NCBI GenBank assembly: GCA_036522595.1
Contig: DATDFL010000238.1
Location: 1-34,383, forward strand
DNA length: 34,383 nucleotides
Source: AC-32 sp036522595
GTDB lineage: Bacteria > Actinomycetota > Thermoleophilia > Gaiellales > Gaiellaceae
Reading direction: 5' to 3'
Part shown: piece after piece, positions 1-7,248 of the stretch
Layout: the number at the start of each line of letters is the position of its first letter
How positions within the stretch are numbered: the stretch's first letter is position 1
Notes under the pieces: model-generated
Database searches by the model: none
What the model was told of the DNA's origin: nothing
Seen by the model: the letters and a program-made list of their open reading frames with translations, nothing else
Made by a program: the position numbers and the translations under genes

Positions 1-900
1 GGCATCGCCGCTCGCGACGAGAGTCGCACCCGCCGCGCGGACGCGCTCGGCCGCCTCGACGACCGCGGGCAGCGTCTCGTCGTCCGAGGCGATCGTCCAG
101 ACCGGAAAGAGCGGATCGAGCGCCGCGACCGGGCCGTGCGCGAGGGCCGTAGCGGTGAGCGGCTCAGCGGCGACCCGGCAGGTCTCGAGCAGCTTCAGCG
201 CGATCTCGCGCGCGGTCGCGAACTCGATTCCCCGGCCGACGACGAACATCCGGCCGACCGAGGCGAACGGCAGCGCGATCCTCCGCGCCTGCTCCTCGAG
301 CGCCGGAAGCGAATTCTCGAGCAGGTCAGCCGTCTCGCGGATCCCGGTTGCGAACCGCCGTCCCTCCGTGGCGGCATAGGCGGCAAAGAGGCCGAGCGCC
401 GCGATCTGGTTCAGGTAGGTCTTCGAAGCCGCGACCGACCGCTCCGGCCCTGCAGCGAGCGGGAGCACCTCCTCCGCCGCACCGGCGAGGTCGGACCCGA
501 TGTCGTTCGTGAGCGCGACGGTGAAGGCGCCCGCGGCACGGGCCCGCGTGAGGTAGTCGATCACGTCCGGTGTCCGCCCTGATTGCGAGAGCGCGATCAC
601 GGTGGAGCCGTGCATGTCGAGCCGTGCGTCGTAGTACGCCGTCAGCGTGATCGAGTCGCGCAGGGCGGTCCAGCGTGGCAGGAGCCCGAATGCATAGACG
701 CCGTACGAGGCAGCGTTGTCGGAGGAGCCGTGCCCGACCATCCGCACGGTCGTCGCCCCGCGTTCCCGCGCCACCCTCGCCACGCGGGCATAGGCGCTCT
801 CGTGCTCGAGCAGCGCCCGCAGCGCCGCGGGCTGCTCGTGGATCTCGGCCAGGAACTCCGATCCGGGCGTTTCGAGCGCGGCAGGCTCAGGCAGCGACAT
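1..900 (-). CDS. SIS-domain sugar-phosphate isomerase/deaminase, GlmS-isomerase-like (3' end beyond window)
   Basis: This frame is open from an ATG at 898-900 on the minus strand to the left window edge (300 codons, no stop), so the C-terminus is missing. The N-terminus (EFLAEIHEQPAALR, residues 15-28) looks like the start of the isomerase half of GlmS; there is no glutaminase domain. The first SIS domain covers about 50-180, with SQSG (105-108) and SVAASKTY (155-162). The second starts near 213. E239 and H255 (in ALAHGP) line up with GlmS catalytic Glu488 and His504. It overlaps the end of nagA by 14 bp, so the pair is probably translationally coupled. Next to murQ and nagA, the likely job is conversion of glucosamine-6-P to fructose-6-P plus ammonia (NagB-II type). 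AgaS-like or other sugar-phosphate isomerase activity remains possible. The family is clear; the substrate is inferred from context. Confidence 0.88.
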   Translation of the reverse strand, partial: MSLPEPAALETPGSEFLAEIHEQPAALRALLEHESAYARVARVARERGATTVRMVGHGSSDNAASYGVYAFGLLPRWTALRDSITLTAYYDARLDMHGSTVIALSQSGRTPDVIDYLTRARAAGAFTVALTNDIGSDLAGAAEEVLPLAAGPERSVAASKTYLNQIAALGLFAAYAATEGRRFATGIRETADLLENSLPALEEQARRIALPFASVGRMFVVGRGIEFATAREIALKLLETCRVAAEPLTATALAHGPVAALDPLFPVWTIASDDETLPAVVEAAERVRAAGATLVASGDA

Positions 901-1978
901 AGTCCTCGCCCCCGACGCAGACGCGCTCGATCTCGAGGTTGTCGTCGAGAACGACGAGATCGGCCGGGAGCCCGATGTCGAGCCGTCCGAGGTCGGGTGC
1001 GCCCAGCACGCGCGCCGGCACCGATGTCGCTGCAGCGACGGCCTCGGTGAGCGGGATCCCGAGGGCGTGGAGGTTGCGAACCGCCTCGATCATGCTCAGC
1101 GAGCTGCCCGCGAGGATGTCGTCGAGGCTCCGCGCGACGCCGTTTCGCACCTCGATCTCGGAGCCGCCGAGGAAGTAGAAGCCGTCGCCCATGCCGGCGG
1201 CTGCCACGGCATCCGTGACGAGCGCGACGCGTCCCGGTGCGGACTGCCAGACCACGCGCGCGGTTTCCTCGGCGAGATGGACCCCGTCGAGGATGATCTG
1301 CACGACGACGTCGTTGCGCGCCAGCGCCGCGCCGGCGAGGCCCGGGTCGCGGTGCTGGAAGGGCCGCATCGCGTTGAAGAGGTGGGTGACCGCGCGTACT
1401 CCGCGGTCGAAGGCGTGTGCGGCCTCCTCGGCGGTGGCGTCTGTGTGCCCGCACGAGACGGCGATGCCTCCGAGGATCAGGCGGTCGATCAGCTCGTCCG
1501 CGCCGGGAAGCTCGGGCGCCAGCGTCATCATCCGCACCGGGCCCGCGCCGAGAAGGCGCTCGAGCAGCGCGGGGTCCGGGTCGCGGCGGGCGGTCGCCGG
1601 ATGGATGCCGAGTCGCTTCGCCGAGATGAACGGGCCCTCGAGGTGGACACCGAGGATGCGGGCGCCGCCAACTTCCGCGGGAACGTTGCCGAGCGCGGCG
1701 AGCACGTCCTCCTCCGGAGCGGAGATGAACGTCGGCAGGTAGGACGTCACGCCCGTCTCGAGCAGCGCCTCGCCCGCGCGGCGGTAGCCGTCGGAGTCGG
1801 CGCGCATCAGGTCGACGCCCGCAAAGCCGTTGACCTGGAGGTCGACGAAGCCGGGGACCGCCGTCCCGCTGCCGTTCGGGCCTTCGAGCCCGTAGGCGGC
1901 GATCGTGCCGTCTGCAAGCTCGACGTCGCCGGGGACGAGCGCGCCGTCGACGAGTGCGGCTTCGACCCCGAGCCTCAT
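887..1978 (-). CDS. nagA: N-acetylglucosamine-6-phosphate deacetylase
   Basis: 363 residues, the usual NagA length, in the amidohydrolase superfamily. It hydrolyses GlcNAc-6-P to GlcN-6-P and acetate in the cytoplasm. Visible family motifs are PGFVDLQVNGFAG (42-54), the metal-binding HLEGPF (112-117, Glu114), GHTD (177-180, His178), THLFNAM (198-204, His199), the substrate-binding DGVH (231-234) and the catalytic-Asp motif TDA (Asp256). Its ATG (1976-1978) shares four bases with the murQ stop (ATGA on the minus strand) and its 3' end overlaps the SIS gene, so the three genes form one coupled leftward operon. MurQ supplies its substrate directly. The family assignment is secure. Confidence 0.95.
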   Translation of the reverse strand: MRLGVEAALVDGALVPGDVELADGTIAAYGLEGPNGSGTAVPGFVDLQVNGFAGVDLMRADSDGYRRAGEALLETGVTSYLPTFISAPEEDVLAALGNVPAEVGGARILGVHLEGPFISAKRLGIHPATARRDPDPALLERLLGAGPVRMMTLAPELPGADELIDRLILGGIAVSCGHTDATAEEAAHAFDRGVRAVTHLFNAMRPFQHRDPGLAGAALARNDVVVQIILDGVHLAEETARVVWQSAPGRVALVTDAVAAAGMGDGFYFLGGSEIEVRNGVARSLDDILAGSSLSMIEAVRNLHALGIPLTEAVAAATSVPARVLGAPDLGRLDIGLPADLVVLDDNLEIERVCVGGEDYVAA

Positions 1979-2865
1979 CGCTCGAGCGCCGATCTGATCG
2001 AGCCGCCTGCCTGTTCGAGCCGTTCGCGGGCAGCGGCCGCATCGGTCTGCGCGAGCAACGCGACGATCGCGATCTTCGCGCTGCCGTCCGAATCGGCGAG
2101 AGCCTGCGCCGCCTCGTCCTCCGAGACACCGGTCGCCGCCCGGACGATCCTGCGGGCGCGCGCAGCGAGCTTCTCGTTCGAGGTGCGGACGTCGACCATC
2201 AAGTCGCCGTAGGTCTTGCCGAGCCGGATCATGGAGACCGTCGAGATCGTGTTCAGGACGAGCTTCTGCGCGGTGCCGGCCTTGAGCCGCGTCGAGCCCG
2301 CGACGAATTCCGGGCCGACGACGGTCGGGAGCTCGTGGTCGGCCGCACCGCTGAGCTCGGAGTCGCGAACCGCGACGACCGCGACCGTCAGCGCTCCGGC
2401 GCCCGCCGCTGCCCGGAGCGCCTCGACCGTGAAGGGCGTCCGCCCACTCGCGCTAACCGCGACGACCGCGTCGCGCTCCGAGAGGCCGAGCTCCTCGACC
2501 GCGCGCCTGCCTGCAGCGCCGTCGTCCTCGGCCGCCTCGCGCTCCTCGGCCGACTCGAGCCCCGCCCCGGCCACGACCGCGACTACCTGGCCCGGCTCCG
2601 TCGAGAAGGTCGCCTCGCACTCAGCGGCGTCCAGAGCCGCGATCTGCCCGGAAGAGCCGGCTCCCACGTAGATCAGGCGCCCGCCGCCGCGAAGCCGCTC
2701 CACGACGGCATCGATGGCGCCTGCGAGCTCAACGGCGATCGCGGCGACAGCTTCGGGAACTGCCGCGTCCTCGCGGTTCATGAGCGTCACGAGCTCGGAG
2801 GTCGAGCTGAGGTCGTAGTCAGGCCTCTCAGCGCGAGCTTCCGTGATCAGCTCGTCGAGGGCCAT
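1975..2865 (-). CDS. murQ: N-acetylmuramic acid 6-phosphate etherase
   Basis: 296 residues, typical of MurQ. It cleaves the D-lactyl ether of MurNAc-6-P to give GlcNAc-6-P and D-lactate, a defining step of peptidoglycan sugar recycling. The SIS fold is visible as YVGAGSSGQIAALDAAEC (66-83). Glu82 in AAEC and Glu113 in AAEDDG match the two acidic catalytic positions known for the family. Further family motifs are SASGRTPF (about 158-165), STRLKAGTAQK and YGDLMVDV. The ATG at 2863-2865 lies only 8 nt from a TACACT -10 element, so the transcript is probably leaderless. It is first in the leftward operon and ends in an ATGA overlap with nagA. MurQ specifically implies that MurNAc, not only GlcNAc, is used. 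Confidence 0.95.
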   Translation of the reverse strand: MALDELITEARAERPDYDLSSTSELVTLMNREDAAVPEAVAAIAVELAGAIDAVVERLRGGGRLIYVGAGSSGQIAALDAAECEATFSTEPGQVVAVVAGAGLESAEEREAAEDDGAAGRRAVEELGLSERDAVVAVSASGRTPFTVEALRAAAGAGALTVAVVAVRDSELSGAADHELPTVVGPEFVAGSTRLKAGTAQKLVLNTISTVSMIRLGKTYGDLMVDVRTSNEKLAARARRIVRAATGVSEDEAAQALADSDGSAKIAIVALLAQTDAAAARERLEQAGGSIRSALER

Positions 2866-2873
2866 GGGGTCGT

Positions 2874-2903
2874 AGTGTAAGCGAGCGGCGAGCCGGTGGT
2901 CAA
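2874..2903 (-). promoter_or_regulatory. murQ operon promoter, probably giving a leaderless transcript
   Basis: Read on the minus strand, TTGACC (plus 2898-2903) and TACACT (plus 2874-2879) are separated by 18 bp, close to the sigma70/SigA consensus. Only 8 nt lie between the -10 and the murQ ATG, so transcription should start within a base or two of the start codon. The -35 hexamer lies inside the palindromic operator at 2897-2908, so repressor binding there would block this promoter. The elements are read directly from sequence; activity is inferred. Confidence 0.65.
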
Positions 2904-2910
2904 TACCAGT
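2895..2910. promoter_or_regulatory. dre-like operator for the GntR regulator (divergent region)
   Basis: The core TGGT-CAAT-ACCA (2897-2908), flanked as GG...GT, has perfect TGGT/ACCA arms around a 4-bp centre. Known DasR/NagR (YvoA) sites have the same plan, TGGT-CTAG-ACCA. A second perfect copy lies at 4921-4932 in the same locus, and the DasR-like regulator is encoded between the two. It overlaps the -35 of murQ and sits about 27 bp upstream of the -35 proposed for the rightward operon. Confidence 0.65.
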
Positions 2911-2934
2911 TCACCGAATTGGCGCAATGTGGTC

Positions 2935-2963
2935 TTGCTTTTGCGAGCCAGTGGTCCTATTCT
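2935..2963 (+). promoter_or_regulatory. Promoter of the ABC ATPase/gntR arm, leaderless type
   Basis: TTGCTT (2935-2940) and TATTCT (2958-2963) are spaced 17 bp apart. The ATG follows the -10 after only 9 nt and there is no Shine-Dalgarno sequence, so the transcript is probably leaderless. Operator-like half-sites TGGTCTTG (2930-2937) and TGGTCC (2952-2957) overlap the two promoter elements. They could let the regulator act on this arm as well. Confidence 0.55.
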
Positions 2964-2972
2964 TGACGCCTC

Positions 2973-4145
2973 ATGGCAGAGATCGTCCTCGAGCACCTGT
3001 CGAAGACCTATCCCGGCGGAGTGGTCGCCGTAGACGATGTCTCACTGCGCATCGGGGACGGCGAGTTCATCGTCCTCGTCGGCCCGTCAGGATGCGGGAA
3101 ATCGACGCTCCTCCGCTTGATAGCGGGGCTCGAGGAGGTCTCGCAGGGAGCAATCTCGATCGACGGAACCGAGGTCACGACGCTGGCGCCGCGCCGGCGC
3201 GACATCGCGATGGTCTTCCAGAGCTACGCGCTCTATCCGCACATGAACGTGCGCCAGAACATCGGCTACGGCCTGAAGGTTCGGCGCACGCCGAAGGACG
3301 AGGCGAAGCGCCGCGTCGAGGAGGTCGCGAAGCTGCTCGGGCTCGAGAAGCTCCTCGACCGCAGGCCGGCACAGCTGTCGGGCGGGCAGCGGCAGCGCGT
3401 CGCGATGGGGCGCGCGATCGTCCGTGAGCCGAAGGCGTTCCTCATGGACGAGCCGCTCTCGAACCTGGATGCGAAGCTCCGCGTCGGGATGCGCGCCTCG
3501 CTCGCGCAGCTCCACCAGCGGCTCGGCGTGACGACGGTCTACGTCACGCACGACCAGACCGAGGCGATGACGCTCGGCCAGCGGGTCGCCGTGATCAACG
3601 AGGGCCAGGTTCTCCAGTGCGACACGCCGCAGCGGCTCTACGACTCCCCCGAGAACGTGTTCGTCGCCGCATTCATCGGCACGCCTGCGATGAATCTCGT
3701 CGAGGCGTCAATTGACGGGGACGAGGTCGTCTTCGGCGGCTTCCGGCTGCGGCTCGACGAGCGGCGCCGGCCCGAAGGCTCCCCGGCGAAGGTGATCCTC
3801 GGCATCCGGCCCGAAGCCTTCGCCGAGAGCGACACCCCCGGAGCGTCGACGCTGGAGGTGACTCCCGCAGTCGTCGAGGAGCTTGGCTCCGAAGCGCACA
3901 TCTTCTTCCCGGTGGACGCACCGCCCGTGACTGCCGAGATCCTCGAGAGCTCCGAATCCGAGGAGGGCACGCTCCTGCCCGAGTCTAAGGCGCTCTTCGC
4001 CGCTCGCCTGGGCGCCGAGACACGCGCGCGCGTCAGCGTGCCGCTCGAGCTCGCCGTCAATCCCGCCCGGCTCCACTTCTTCGACACGAGCACCGGGGCG
4101 CGGCTGCCAACGCAGGCCGCCAAGGAGCTCGCTGCCGCGGGATGA
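2973..4145 (+). CDS. Sugar ABC transporter ATP-binding protein, MalK/MsiK/UgpC type
   Basis: 390-residue cytoplasmic ATPase that energises a CUT1-type carbohydrate importer. Visible motifs are Walker A GPSGCGKST (37-45), Q-loop Gln83, signature LSGGQ (135-139), Walker B FLMDEP (156-161), D-loop SNLD and switch His193. A C-terminal TOBE-like region follows after about residue 235, as in MalK and UgpC. Such ATPases can serve several importers. Here it is encoded apart from its likely permeases by the regulator gene, yet in the same locus, suggesting a dedicated or shared role with the binding protein and permeases downstream. Its stop overlaps the gntR start (ATGA). The family is certain; exclusive pairing with the local permeases is inferred. 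Confidence 0.93.
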   Translation: MAEIVLEHLSKTYPGGVVAVDDVSLRIGDGEFIVLVGPSGCGKSTLLRLIAGLEEVSQGAISIDGTEVTTLAPRRRDIAMVFQSYALYPHMNVRQNIGYGLKVRRTPKDEAKRRVEEVAKLLGLEKLLDRRPAQLSGGQRQRVAMGRAIVREPKAFLMDEPLSNLDAKLRVGMRASLAQLHQRLGVTTVYVTHDQTEAMTLGQRVAVINEGQVLQCDTPQRLYDSPENVFVAAFIGTPAMNLVEASIDGDEVVFGGFRLRLDERRRPEGSPAKVILGIRPEAFAESDTPGASTLEVTPAVVEELGSEAHIFFPVDAPPVTAEILESSESEEGTLLPESKALFAARLGAETRARVSVPLELAVNPARLHFFDTSTGARLPTQAAKELAAAG

Positions 4146-4879
4146 CCAAGCAGCGTGAGACCCGGGACCGCGTGCTCGAGCTGATCGAGGGCCTCGGCGT
4201 CGGCGCGTCGATCCCGTCGGAACGGCAGCTCAGCGCGGAGCTAGGCGTCTCGCGGCTGACGCTGCGTGCCGCGCTCGACGAGCTCTCACGCGAGGGCTAC
4301 GTCGTCCGGCGCCGCGGCTCGGGGACCTTCGTCAGCGAGCCGAAGATCGCGCAGGAGCTGACGATGACCTCGTTCACCGAGGACATGCGACGGCGCGGCA
4401 TGGAGCCTGGCAGCAAGACGCTGAGCCTCGAAGTGGTGCCGGCCGGAGCGAGGCTCGGCCGCTTCCTCCACGTCTCTCCGTCCCAGCCGATCGTCGTCGC
4501 CAAGCGGCTGCGCCTCGCCGACCGCGAGACGATGGCGATCGAGACGCTGCACGTCCGTGAGGAGCTCGTTCCGGGCCTGACCAAGCGCGACCTCGAGGGG
4601 CAGTCGTTCTACGAGCTCTTGCGCGACCGGTACGGGATCGTGATCGCCGGCGGCGTGCAGACGATCGAGCCCACGGTCACCAACGAGGAGGAGTCGGAGG
4701 CGCTGGGCGTTCCGCTCCACTCGCCTGCATTTCTCTTCGAGCGCGTCACCCACGGCGAGGACAACGGGATCGTGGAGTTCGTGCACTCGATCTACCGCGG
4801 CGATCGCTACCGGCTCGTCACCGACCTGAACGCGCTGCCGTCGCCGAGGCGCCCGGCGCTCTCGGTCAATTGGTCTTGA
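4142..4879 (+). CDS. GntR-family (HutC/UTRA) transcriptional regulator, DasR/NagR-like
   Basis: 245 residues. The N-terminal winged helix-turn-helix (about 5-66) carries the GntR signature IPSERQLSAELGVSR (24-38) and the wing RRRGSGTFV. A UTRA effector-binding domain (about 85-230) follows, ending in the characteristic VEFVHSIYRGDRYR. UTRA proteins of the DasR/NagR group sense amino-sugar phosphates such as GlcN-6-P or GlcNAc-6-P, exactly the intermediates made by the adjacent MurQ-NagA-SIS enzymes. Two TGGT-N4-ACCA palindromes flank its transcription unit. I infer a repressor released when amino-sugar phosphates accumulate. The start is coupled to the ATPase gene, and the last codons contain the -35 of the next promoter. 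The ligand is not provable from sequence. Confidence 0.9.
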   Translation: MTKQRETRDRVLELIEGLGVGASIPSERQLSAELGVSRLTLRAALDELSREGYVVRRRGSGTFVSEPKIAQELTMTSFTEDMRRRGMEPGSKTLSLEVVPAGARLGRFLHVSPSQPIVVAKRLRLADRETMAIETLHVREELVPGLTKRDLEGQSFYELLRDRYGIVIAGGVQTIEPTVTNEEESEALGVPLHSPAFLFERVTHGEDNGIVEFVHSIYRGDRYRLVTDLNALPSPRRPALSVNWS

Positions 4880-4905
4880 CATTCGAACCGGTAATGTGCA
4901 AGGCT
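4876..4905 (+). promoter_or_regulatory. Candidate promoter for the binding-protein/permease operon
   Basis: A perfect TTGACA lies at 4876-4881, overlapping the gntR stop codon. The -10 is less clear: AAGGCT at 4900-4905 gives an 18-bp spacer, while TAATGT at 4892-4897 is better in sequence but too close. The -35 is embedded in TGGTCTTGAC (4871-4880), a partial operator. A full operator lies downstream at 4921-4932. Confidence 0.4.
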
Positions 4906-4918
4906 CCGCCCGTGCCAA

Positions 4919-4934
4919 AGTGGTACGAACCAAT
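4919..4934. promoter_or_regulatory. dre-like operator in the leader of the binding-protein gene
   Basis: TGGT-ACGA-ACCA (4921-4932) has the same perfect arms and 4-bp centre as the site at 2897-2908. It lies between the candidate promoter and the Shine-Dalgarno sequence of the solute-binding protein gene, where a bound repressor would act as a roadblock or block open-complex formation. Confidence 0.62.
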
Positions 4935-4955
4935 TCTCAGGAGCAGGGGGCAGAG

Positions 4956-6248
4956 ATGAAAGCTCGCATCATCGCTGCCGTCGTGCTCGCGGCCGCACTC
5001 GCAACGGTGGCCTCGACCGCGACCGGCAGTACCAAGCGCGCGAGCGCACAGCAGGTTGTCGTCTGGGTCATGACCGATGCGCAGAACGGTTGGCCCGGCG
5101 CAGTCGCTGCCGCAAACGCGCAGTTTCAGCAGCAGCACCCGGGCGTCGACGTGAACATCCAGTACCAGAGCTGGGACACGGTCCTGCAGAAGTTCGACGC
5201 CGCTCTGGCAGCGAACGACGCACCCGACGTCATCGAGCTCGGGAACACCCAGACCGCGAAGTACATGGCCGCTGGCGCGTTCAGCTCGTTGAAGGCAGGC
5301 AACTTCCCGAACAGCAGCACCTGGCTGAGCGGCCTCAAGTCGTCGTGCACGTACCGCGGCAAGCTTTACTGCGTCCCGTACTACGCCGGGGCGCGGGCCG
5401 TCATCTACCGCAAGGACATGTACCGCCAGGCCGGGATCAAGCGCCTGCCGACGAGCTACGCGCAGTGGCTCACCGACGGCAAGAAGCTGATGAAGAAGTT
5501 CGGCAAGAACCGGAACTTCTCCGCCTTCTATGAGCCCGGGCAGAACTGGTACGTCGCGACGACGTTCGTCGAGGACTACGGCGGCCACCTCGCCGTCCAG
5601 CAGAAGAACGGCAAGTGGAAGGGCACGATCGACTCGCCCCAGGCGATCCATGCGCTGACCATCTTCAAGTCGATGGTGCGGAAGCTCTCCCGCGCGAGCA
5701 AGACGCAGGACGAAGCGCATCCGTACCCGAGCATCCCGTTCGCGAAGGGCCGGATGGCGTCGTTCATCGGCAACGGCTGGGAGTGGCCGTACGTCTTCGA
5801 CCCGAAGGGCGGCGCTGCGCCGAAGTCCTTCGCCAAGAAGATGGGCGCCTACCCGATGCCGAGCCACGTCAAAGGCAAGTACATGCCGACCTTCCTCGGC
5901 GGCTCTGACCTCGGCATCCCGATCTCGGCCCACAGCAAGCAGCTCGGCGCCGACTGGATCAAGGCCTTCACCGGCACGCAGTCCGAGACCCTCATCGCGA
6001 AGGCCGGAAACATCGCGAACTCGACCAAGCTCGCGAACGTGAACGCGCACAATCCAGCGCTGGCCCCGTTTGCGAGGGCGGCGAAGTCCAGCTGGTTCGT
6101 CCCGACGTCGCCCAACTGGGTCAACGTCGAGAACAGCCACCTGCTCAAGCAGATGCTCACCGCGATCCTCACGAACCGGAAGTCCGTGGCGGCCGCGACC
6201 AAGAGCGCGAGCAACCAGATCACTCAGATCCTCAACGCCTCTTCGTGA
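4956..6248 (+). CDS. Extracellular sugar-binding protein of an ABC importer (family 1)
   Basis: 430 residues from the ATG at 4956, chosen because AGGAGCAGGGGG precedes it and a Sec signal peptide begins there (MKARIIAAVVLAAALATVAS, cleavage probably near ASA-QQ, residues 30-33). An upstream in-frame ATG at 4896 would put the operator inside the gene. There is no lipobox cysteine, so it is not an obvious lipoprotein. The mature protein has family-1 solute-binding features: VVVWVMTDAQN at the mature start, an APDVIELGNT segment near residue 90, and a long aromatic-rich ligand-binding C-terminal half. With NagZ and MurQ-NagA in the locus, the ligand is probably a GlcNAc-containing sugar such as chitobiose or a GlcNAc-MurNAc fragment; this is inference. 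Confidence 0.92.
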   Translation: MKARIIAAVVLAAALATVASTATGSTKRASAQQVVVWVMTDAQNGWPGAVAAANAQFQQQHPGVDVNIQYQSWDTVLQKFDAALAANDAPDVIELGNTQTAKYMAAGAFSSLKAGNFPNSSTWLSGLKSSCTYRGKLYCVPYYAGARAVIYRKDMYRQAGIKRLPTSYAQWLTDGKKLMKKFGKNRNFSAFYEPGQNWYVATTFVEDYGGHLAVQQKNGKWKGTIDSPQAIHALTIFKSMVRKLSRASKTQDEAHPYPSIPFAKGRMASFIGNGWEWPYVFDPKGGAAPKSFAKKMGAYPMPSHVKGKYMPTFLGGSDLGIPISAHSKQLGADWIKAFTGTQSETLIAKAGNIANSTKLANVNAHNPALAPFARAAKSSWFVPTSPNWVNVENSHLLKQMLTAILTNRKSVAAATKSASNQITQILNASS

Positions 6249-6279
6249 ACTCCCCGTCGGGAAGCGGGATGCTCTTGCC

Positions 6280-7248
6280 ATGAGCTCCCGCTTCTCGGCT
6301 GCCGCGGCCGTCGACACCGCACTTCCCTCGCGGCGGCCGCGGCGTTCCCTCGCCGCCCGCCTCGGCTCGCTCTCCGCTCCCTACCTGCTGATCCTGCCGG
6401 CGTGCGTCGTCATCGGCGCGGTCCTCGGCTACCCGCTGTACTTCATGGGGCACCTGTCCCTGCAGCACTACGGGCTCTTTCAGCTGATCCGGCACAAGGG
6501 CGAGTGGATCGGCCTCAAGAACTACTCGCAGATCCTCCACGACGGCCTCTTCTGGCACGTCCTGCTCCGCACGCTCGCGTTCACCGGAGCGGCGGTCGCG
6601 CTGACGATGTTGCTCGGGACGCTGATCGCGCTGCTGCTCGTCCAGCTCGGCTCGAAGATGCGGCTGCTGCTGACGGCCGGCCTGATCTTCGTCTGGGCGA
6701 TGCCGGTGGTCGTCGCGGTAGCGGTCTGGTCGTGGATGGTCGACTTCGAGTTCGGCGTCGCCAACTGGCTGCTGACGGAGCTCCACGCCGGGAACTTCAA
6801 CCACCACGACTGGTTCGCGAACACGCTGAGCGGCTGGGCGATCATCACTTCGCTCGTCGTCTGGGGAGCGATCCCATTCGTGACGCTGATGGTCTACGCG
6901 GGGCTGACGCAGGTGCCGAAGGAGCTCGTCGAGGCGGCGACCACGGACGGCGCGAGTGCCTGGCGAGTGTTTCGCGACGTGACGATGCCGCTGCTGAGGC
7001 CGATCTTCGTGATCCTGGTCAGCCTCTCGATCATCTGGGACTTCCAGGTCTTCAACCAGATCTGGATCCTGCTGAGCGGCCAGCCGCCGCCGCAGTACTT
7101 CACGATGTCGATCTACGCCTTCACGACGTCGTTCCAGCAGAGCCAGTACGGGCTCGGCTCGGCGATCGCGCTCGTGATGGTCGGGATCCTCCTGATCGTC
7201 AGCTTCGTCTACATCCGCGAGATGGTGAAGATCGGGGACGCGGATTGA
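6280..7248 (+). CDS. Sugar ABC transporter permease (first subunit, MalF/UgpA type)
   Basis: 322 residues. The ATG at 6280 follows GGGAAGCGGG; an ATG at 6269 is out of frame. A basic N-terminal tail (RRPRRSLAARLG) precedes the first membrane segment (YLLILPACVVIGAVLGYP). About six membrane helices are visible. The cytoplasmic EAA loop that contacts the ATPase is ELVEAATTDGASAWRVFRDV, followed by MPLLRPI. It works with the following permease as a heterodimeric CUT1 channel. Its TGA shares bases with the TTG start of the second permease. Confidence 0.92.
   Translation: MSSRFSAAAAVDTALPSRRPRRSLAARLGSLSAPYLLILPACVVIGAVLGYPLYFMGHLSLQHYGLFQLIRHKGEWIGLKNYSQILHDGLFWHVLLRTLAFTGAAVALTMLLGTLIALLLVQLGSKMRLLLTAGLIFVWAMPVVVAVAVWSWMVDFEFGVANWLLTELHAGNFNHHDWFANTLSGWAIITSLVVWGAIPFVTLMVYAGLTQVPKELVEAATTDGASAWRVFRDVTMPLLRPIFVILVSLSIIWDFQVFNQIWILLSGQPPPQYFTMSIYAFTTSFQQSQYGLGSAIALVMVGILLIVSFVYIREMVKIGDAD

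Noticed and set aside
642..2129. Long open frame antisense/out of frame to murQ, nagA and the SIS gene
   Set aside because: Arg-rich composition typical of shadow frames in high-G+C DNA; the overlapping frames have full family motifs.
4896..4955. Upstream ATG at 4896 as start of the sugar-binding protein
   Set aside because: It would bury the signal peptide, contain the operator and lacks a ribosome-binding site; ATG 4956 has one.
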